Part shown: in pieces, positions 8,161-12,500 of the stretch
How positions within the stretch are numbered: position 1 is the first letter of the stretch
How the letters are laid out: every line of letters begins with the position of its first letter
Source: Stramonita haemastoma
Taxonomy: Eukaryota; Mollusca; Gastropoda; Neogastropoda; Muricidae
Length of the DNA: 12,500 nucleotides
Reading direction: 5' to 3'
Assembly (NCBI GenBank): GCA_030674155.1
Contig: CM060342.1
Location: 26,445,400-26,457,899, forward strand
Notes under the pieces: model-generated
Seen by the model: only the letters and a program-made list of their open reading frames with translations
Databases searched by the model: none
What the model was told of the DNA's origin: nothing
Program-made: the position numbers and the translations under genes

Positions 8161-8307
8161 ATTTCTTGTCTTTCACCAATGTCACACTGTTTTCTGCGTA
8201 GTGCTGTTTGTCTTCTACAAATAAACATGGAATGTTGGTAAAAGTATCCTTCTGGCTTTTTTGTGTGTGAAGTGTCTGAGTATATTAACAGCTACTTTAT
8301 TTGTTTG
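8161..8307. other. Short unique spacer with AATAAA
   Basis: Non-repetitive sequence between the pyrimidine-rich tract and the CT array. AATAAA occurs at 8220-8225 and could be a polyadenylation signal, but no upstream open frame or element end supports that. No gene was recognised. Confidence 0.4.
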
Positions 8308-8581
<274 letters not shown>

Positions 8582-8649
8582 GTTATTTTATTATTGTCTT
8601 TATGTCCTTGTTCACAGTCTTCTGTTTGTTACTCTTCTTGTTATTTGTC

Positions 8650-8823
8650 ATTTGGTTTATTATTGTTGTTGTTGTTGTTAGAGGTGCTTTTACCTTGCCG
8701 ATATTCCTGATAAGGGCAGGGACTGGATGTAAACAAAAAAACATGAGTGCTTATTCATTATCCCTGAAATAAAAGAATTTGACTTGTCTTGACTTGACAT
8801 GACTTAACCTGACTTGACTTGAC
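8650..8823 (+). mobile_element. Probable retrotransposon 3' end with (GACTT)n tail
   Basis: A short GTT run (8665-8679) is followed by unique sequence (GAGGTGCTTTTACCTTGCCG, then ATTCCTGATAAGGGCAGGGA). An AATAAA signal lies at 8768-8773, and a pentanucleotide tail of GACTT units with single-base variants (TTGTCTTGACTTGACATGACT) runs from about 8781 to 8823. A polyadenylation signal next to a short-unit tail is the usual 3' end of a non-LTR element (LINE or its SINE). The wording of this 3' region resembles molluscan LINE ends I remember, but no reverse transcriptase is present here, so the family is open. Confidence 0.5.
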
Positions 8824-8825
8824 TC

Positions 8826-9076
<251 letters not shown>

Positions 9077-9154
9077 CTGCCTGTGCCATTGTCTTTAATG
9101 ATAATAGCTATAATTATATCATTTTTTGCGTTCCTCGTCAAGACCCATAAAGTT

Positions 9155-9230
9155 CACCAATGATGAGATTTTGCATATATGCGACCATTTTTATCAACCA
9201 TTAAAGCTAGCTGCTTTCCGACGTTTGGGA
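9155..9230 (-). repeat. SINE 3' fragment, minus strand
   Basis: CACCAATGATGAGATTTTGC, then ATATATGCGACC, TCAACCATTAAAGCTAG and CTGCTTTCCGACGT, aligns with 6424-6490 of the near-complete SINE (GAGATTTTGCATATACGACC, CAACCACTTTTAAGGTAG, CCGCATTCCGACATC). Only about 75 bp are present, which is the 3' terminal part of the element on the minus strand. This matches 5' truncation during target-primed reverse transcription, with the break near 9230. Confidence 0.65.
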
Positions 9231-9303
9231 AAAATGCTAGAAAAATGCTAATCATCGTCACCATTACCATCCTCATCCTCATGATAACTATCATTTGCAG
9301 TCT

Positions 9304-9527
9304 TCAGTCTCGGAAGACTATGGAGTTGCACTCTAAGTCTTAATTCTGGCACAGCATTGGTTGTAGCTGGCGGTTGCTTTTCCAATGGACCATTCCACCG
9401 ACGTGGAGAGTGGAGAAGGGTGAGGTAGGGTCTGTTGCATGGGTAACAGCTTGCCCTTCATACCTACTTACCCAGGCTTTGAGCTCTAGATAAACTAAAG
9501 CGCATCTTCATAGTCTTCCGAGACTGA
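9304..9527. mobile_element. Foldback or MITE-like element with 26-bp inverted repeats
   Basis: CAGTCTCGGAAGACTATG at 9305-9322 is the exact reverse complement of 9509-9526. One more pair matches outside and five of the next seven inside, giving about 24 of 26 paired positions (9304-9329 with 9502-9527). The unit is about 224 bp, has no coding capacity and is not simple sequence. These are the marks of a miniature inverted-repeat element or a foldback element. No target-site duplication stands out, and I cannot assign a transposase family. It could also be one part of a longer repeat extending right of 9527. Confidence 0.6.
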
Positions 9528-10100
9528 CGGATGCCTATGCTTGCTGTGATCCAACAGAAACCCTGGACAGGGGGTCAGTTCCCTGGTGACCACCAAACTA
9601 GAGAGTCAGTGAGACTCACTGAACAAGATGGCCACGGTAGATTGGTGACATCCCACCCTTTCACGTCTCGGTGCTGTGTGAGTACCACCTCTCCCCACCC
9701 CCACCCCTCCCCCACTCACACTTCACGTACTCCCTGCATAACGTCATCAGCGAAAGATGCTTCCCCAACTTCGAGAGTTCGGTATAGAATCACAGAGTTT
9801 GTGCCAGACTTTTTGGGGGGCGGCCCTCTCCGCTACATGGGGAGAGAACTCTCTATGTTCTTCTGACCCCCCATCCCCACCCCACTGCACCCCCACGTCA
9901 TCTCTCTCCTGTCCCTTACTTCTCTCTCTCCTCCTTTTTTGTTCTTGGTATGTTTAGCACGGTCGGTGATGTTGCCTGTTTGTGAAGTGTGAATTACTAG
10001 GGACAGGTGTTGCGCGCTTCTTTTGATGGATTAGTTTATGGGGATTAGTTGGTGTTAGTCAGTTTGGTAGGTCACTAGGTCAGTAAGTCAAGCTGCTACA
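9528..10100. other. Unassigned GC-richer spacer, no supported gene
   Basis: This stretch is GC-richer than most of the window. It contains a palindrome (TCAGTGAGACTCACTGA, 9606-9622), C-rich runs (9690-9716, 9866-9895), a G6 run near 9814 and a CT-rich stretch near 9900-9936. A plus frame of 111 codons (9531-9866) begins at the edge of the inverted-repeat element and reads QQKPWTGGQFPGDHQTRESV, then RLTEQDGHGRL. I recognise no domain and see no splice signals. The frame may be chance in GC-rich DNA or part of an unlisted repeat. Confidence 0.4.
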
Positions 10101-10103
10101 TTC

Positions 10104-10147
10104 ATGATGATGATGTGGAGGAGGAGGAGGACGCCGCCGCCGCCGCC

Positions 10148-10230
<83 letters not shown>

Positions 10231-10299
10231 CGGTGGTGTGGTGGTGGTGGTGGTGGTGGTGGTGGTGGTGGTGGTGGTGGTGGTGGTGATGATGATGAC

Positions 10300-10397
<98 letters not shown>

Positions 10398-10535
10398 CGA
10401 CGATTAAAATGACGATGATGACGACGACGATGAGGAGGAGACGAAGACGATGACGACGACGACGACGACCACGACCACGACAATGATCATCATTACGATG
10501 TTGATGATGATAATATTATTGATGACTGGGACAAG
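10104..10535. repeat. Compound trinucleotide array: GAT, GGT, GAC, GGA, GCC
   Basis: Ordered blocks are GATGAT, GGA x5, (GCC)n x5 (10132-10148), (GAT)n of about 80 bp, (GGT)n of about 57 bp (10230-10287), (GAT)n again of about 105 bp, then mixed GAC, GAG and GAT units to about 10535. Frames read as poly-Asp, poly-Met, poly-Trp, poly-Val or poly-His depending on phase. The longest plus frame with Glu-Ala-Asp start (10115-10453) has no flanking unique peptide or splice sites. I take it as a microsatellite mosaic. Confidence 0.95.
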
Positions 10536-10584
10536 GACAGTGTGTGCGTGTGTGGAGAGAGGATAGTGTTCCCAGCTGCCTTTG

Positions 10585-11000
10585 CACTGTATTGTATTGT
10601 ATACCATTTTCAGTCGCAGTGAATTCTGCGTGAAATTCAGGCTGCTCTTCTTTGGGACAGCACGTCACCGTGAAAACATAACTTTCCTTTTTTTTTTTTT
10701 GTATTTTTGTGGTTCCTGCATGCATGTATGTTTGCTTCCCTATCCGAGTGGACTGCTTCTTCATAATTATAATTTGCCTAAAACTGTTTCGATGCTGTGA
10801 GGTTGCTGCTTGCTTTTTTTACGTGCGCTGAATTTCTTGTTGTACATGGGACCACGGATTAATGTCTCATTCGAAAGACAAGCATCCAGCCTAACACTTA
10901 AGATCTAGCAGATAGGGGGAAAGTTCTGAAACTAACGAGGTTCGAACTGACATGACTCGCTTTTCTAGGCAGGTGAGTCCCTCTAACTCTAACCCCACAA
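10585..11000 (-). mobile_element. tRNA-derived SINE with (ATACA)n tail, minus strand
   Basis: Read on the minus strand, the degenerate tRNA-like head lies at about 10995-10939. It has an A-box-like region (TAGAGTTAGAGGGACTCAC, 10991-10973) and a B-box remnant AGTTCGAACC (10948-10939). The body then has the TCTCATTCGAAAGAC motif (10865-10879), ACGTGCGCTGAA (10821-10832), an A-rich stretch (10688-10707) and the block CTGCGTGAAATTCAGGCTGC (10626-10645). It ends with TATACAATACAATACAG (10603-10587), a classic short-unit tail. I recall this order, including a GTGAAATTCGGGCTGCTCTC-like block, from molluscan SINEs with a conserved central domain. The tRNA part is worn, so it is probably inactive. 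Confidence 0.75.
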
Positions 11001-11142
11001 CTTCTCCTTCGTAACAGGTAATTCTGATGAAGAACTTTCCCACAGTGAAACAGCAATGAGGTCTCTCACGCCTAGCTCCCCTACGACTGCACACAGGTTC
11101 TGGGACACCTTTACCTTTTACCTTTACCAAACAGCAATGAAC
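11001..11142. other. Spacer between two head-to-head SINE heads
   Basis: About 140 bp separate the tRNA-like ends of the two SINEs. It contains ACCTTTTACCTTTACC (11112-11127) and two copies of AACAGCAATGA (about 11048 and 11130). The second copy abuts the plus-strand SINE head, so the pair could mark a duplicated flank. Confidence 0.4.
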
Positions 11143-11150
11143 AGACACTA

Positions 11151-11217
11151 CAGCCGAGTGGGTTAAACCCGTTCAACTTCAGCCTCATGGGTTCATGAAG
11201 TCGTGGGTTCCATCCCG
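11151..11217 (+). promoter_or_regulatory. tRNA-like RNA polymerase III promoter of plus-strand SINE
   Basis: The A box (AGCCGAGTGGGTTAAA) is close to type II tRNA (Leu/Ser-like) D-arm sequence. The B box carries a G-to-C change in its invariant TTCGA core (TTCCA), which should weaken TFIIIC binding. A hairpin CTTCA/TGAAG (11178-11199) lies where an anticodon arm would be. It is not a functional tRNA gene. Confidence 0.65.
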
Positions 11218-11236
11218 GAGTTCATGTCAGCTTTCA

Positions 11237-11262
11237 GGGGGGGGGGGGGGGGGGGGGGGGGG
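11237..11262 (+). repeat. Homopolymer G26
   Basis: Twenty-six consecutive G bases on the plus strand sit within a SINE where the internal body is missing. Such a run can form G-quadruplex and is very hard to sequence, so both its length and the apparent deletion around it may be partly technical. Confidence 0.95.
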
Positions 11263-11410
11263 TAAGGAAACATAGAACATACTCAGTATATATCCCCGAA
11301 TTTGGAATATGGTTATCGTCCTGGTGGTCAAAAACGGTTGCATACTCACACTCTCAACCTAGGTGTACCTTAGAGCTCTAGTCGAGGAACGCAGACCCCC
11401 CCAAAAAAAA

Positions 11411-11670
11411 AAGTATATAAGTCAGCGATCTGACAAAAAAAAATGATGCTTCAATCTTCATTTGCTGTAATAATGACAGGCCCGCAGTTCAGTGATGCTG
11501 AAAGAGAGGGGGCTCACTCTAGTTTTTCTGGCTCCGGCGCTCTCACTCCTCTCCCCCTCCCCCCCCCCCCCACACCCCCTCTGTCCACACACTTCTACTT
11601 TCCACGTTTGTGTGACGCTGAGCTATTTAGTACCCCCATACTTTCCATCCCCTGTTTTATGAAAGTGCTT
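11411..11670. other. Unassigned spacer, no gene seen
   Basis: It contains short poly-A runs (11403-11412, 11435-11442), a C-rich stretch (11551-11578) and otherwise unique sequence. The plus frame that starts at 11443 (MMLQSSFAVIMTGPQFSDA) runs into the GT array, so it lacks support as a gene. Confidence 0.45.
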
Positions 11671-11696
11671 GCATGTGTGCGTATGTGTGTGTGTGC

Positions 11697-11773
<77 letters not shown>

Positions 11774-11960
11774 GTGTGTGTGTGTGTGTGTATTTGTGTG
11801 TGTTTGTGTGTGTGTGTGTTTGTGTGTGTATGCTTGTGTGCTTGAGTTGTTTTGTGTTGTGTTGTGTGTTGTTTTGTGCTGTGTTGTGCTGTATTGGTTT
11901 GTGTTGGGTGCGAGTGTGCGTGCGTGCGTGAGTGTGTGTATATGTGTGCGCGTGCGTGCG
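11671..11960. repeat. Compound (GT)n microsatellite
   Basis: A nearly pure (GT)n core (about 11700-11770) is flanked by GCGTAT units on the left. On the right come TTTGTG and GTATTTG units (11770-11850), a TTGTG pentamer zone (11845-11905, for example TTTTGTGTTGTGTTGTG), and GCGTGCGT and GTGCGTACG units to about 11960 or slightly beyond. Val-Cys and Thr-His frames are artefacts. Confidence 0.96.
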
Positions 11961-12136
11961 TACGTGTGCGTACACGTGTGCGGATGTGTGCAAACATTTA
12001 AGATGCATGTATACGTGTGTGTATGCACAAGAGCACACATGGATATGAATACGTGCACTTAAGTTTGTGGGCTAATGGGTGATGCATGCAAAAAGAATGA
12101 GGACTGAACAAGTTTACCTTTTTCTAATGCGCTGCA

Positions 12137-12170
12137 GATGCTGTTGTTGCTACTGCTACTGCTGCTGCAG
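12137..12170. repeat. Short CTG/CTA/TTG trinucleotide run
   Basis: An imperfect trinucleotide run (GCTGTTGTTGCTACTGCTAC then TGCTGCTGCAGCC) lies 50 bp before the AAG-rich array. It is too short to be remarkable alone. Confidence 0.7.
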
Positions 12171-12221
12171 CCAATGGAGCCTGTGATTTAAAAGAGGGAG
12201 AAAGAGAGAGCAAGGAATAAA

Positions 12222-12500
12222 GAAGGAGAAGAATGCAAAGAAGAATGCAAAAAAAGAATGCAAAGAAGAAGAAGAAGAATGCAAAAAAAAAAGAATGCAA
12301 AGAAGAGAAGAAGAATGCAAAGAAGAATAAAAAGAATGCAAAGAAGAAGAAGAAGAAAGCAAAGAAGAAGAAGAAGAATGCAATGAAGAAGAAAAAGAAT
12401 GCAAAGAAGAAGAATGCAAAGAAGAAGAATGCAAAAAAAGAATGCAATGAAGAAGAAGAAGAATGCAAAGAAGAATACAAAGAAGAAGAATGCAAAGAAG
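12222..12500 (+). repeat. AAG-rich tandem array with GAATGCAAA units, runs off window
   Basis: Units of GAATGCAAAGAAGAA with variable numbers of GAA and extra A (AATGCAAAAAAA, GAATGCAATGAAG) repeat to the last base. About 17 TGCAA motifs are visible, at spacings from 12 to 30 bp, so this is a less regular version of the 15-bp array at 7357-7456 in reverse orientation. Minus-strand frames read as Phe/Ala or Ser/Leu/His repeats and are artefacts. The array continues beyond the window, so its length is unknown. Confidence 0.93.

Larger units (their letters stand above)
11143..11410 (+). mobile_element. tRNA-derived SINE, plus strand, internally deleted
   Basis: The head (11151-11217) has an A box CAGCCGAGTGGGTTAAA and a B box GGGTTCCATCCC, where C replaces the usual G in TTCGA. 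A body segment follows from 11264 (GGAAACATAGAACATACTCA, CCCGAATTTGGAATATGG, CAAAAACGG) and the element ends with GAACGCAGA (11389-11397) and an A10-type run. The body of comparable molluscan elements, as I remember them, has a further roughly 200 bp between the tRNA part and GAACATAC. Here that interval is replaced by a 26-base G run (11237-11262). Body similarity to 797-850 and, reversed, to 6424-6490 places these in one superfamily. Confidence 0.72.

Noticed and set aside
8220..8225. AATAAA as the 3' end of a gene
   Set aside because: No coding sequence or element body is recognisable upstream. The preceding 430 bp are a pyrimidine-rich tract.
9531..9866. 111-codon plus frame as a small gene
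   Set aside because: It starts at the arm of the inverted-repeat element, has no recognisable domain, and lies in GC-richer DNA where long frames arise by chance.
10115..10453. Acidic poly-Asp/Glu protein
   Set aside because: The whole frame is trinucleotide array. It has no flanking unique peptide or splice sites, and other phases are equally open.
10891..11148. 85-codon minus-strand frame as a gene
   Set aside because: It overlaps the tRNA-like head and body of the minus-strand SINE and the spacer next to it, with no recognisable protein family.
11414..11421. TATATAAG as an RNA polymerase II TATA box
   Set aside because: It sits beside the A-rich end of a SINE, with no open frame or initiator downstream except one entering a GT array.

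Overview
This window looks like non-coding, repeat-dominated DNA from an animal nuclear genome, most probably a mollusc and perhaps a gastropod. There are no bacterial-style gene blocks. About 30% of the bases, by my tally of the tracts listed, lie in simple-sequence arrays. The remainder carries several tRNA-headed short retroposons (SINEs) whose bodies resemble repeat families I remember from gastropod genomes. The taxonomic call is from memory, not a search. I find no protein-coding gene I can support: the long open frames are translations of dinucleotide or trinucleotide arrays, or of repeats.

Layout. 1-796 is low-GC sequence with no recognisable feature, followed by a decayed SINE 3' part (about 797-975). 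1183-1592 is a compound GT array, and 1956-2333 a CA array running into a CT array. A short protein-like island (1870-1955) precedes the CA array. 2541-3580 is a minisatellite of about 22 units of mostly 45-48 bp. 3901-4320 is an interspersed repeat (called X here) split by a second, 5'-truncated retroposon. 4321-5000 is unassigned. 5003-5098 is GGA-rich, 5226-5600 is a GA / GACA / CA compound array, 5684-5728 is (GACT)n, and 5889-6142 is another GT array. 6424-6800 is a minus-strand tRNA-derived SINE. 7216-7460 is GTT, then CTT, then a 15-bp repeat, joined to a second copy of repeat X (7457-7672). 7725-8160 is pyrimidine-rich and 8308-8581 is (CT)n. A probable retrotransposon 3' end with a (GACTT)n tail (about 8650-8823) runs into (CA)n and then (CT)n (8826-9073). 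9155-9230 is a further SINE fragment. 9304-9527 is flanked by 26-bp inverted repeats. 10104-10535 is a trinucleotide mosaic. 10585-11000 (minus) and 11143-11410 (plus) are two tRNA-headed SINEs placed head to head. 11671-11960 is a GT array, and 12222-12500 is an AAG-rich array carrying the same 15-bp unit as 7357-7450 in the opposite orientation.

How it fits together. Several arrays start at, or next to, the 3' tails of retroposons, so much of the window can be read as retroposon insertion followed by tail expansion and interruption. I did not find an undescribed biological system. The most interesting structures are the minisatellite with a splice-acceptor-like motif in each unit, the nested insertion in repeat X, the foldback element, and the head-to-head SINE pair. 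All copy alignments were made by eye.
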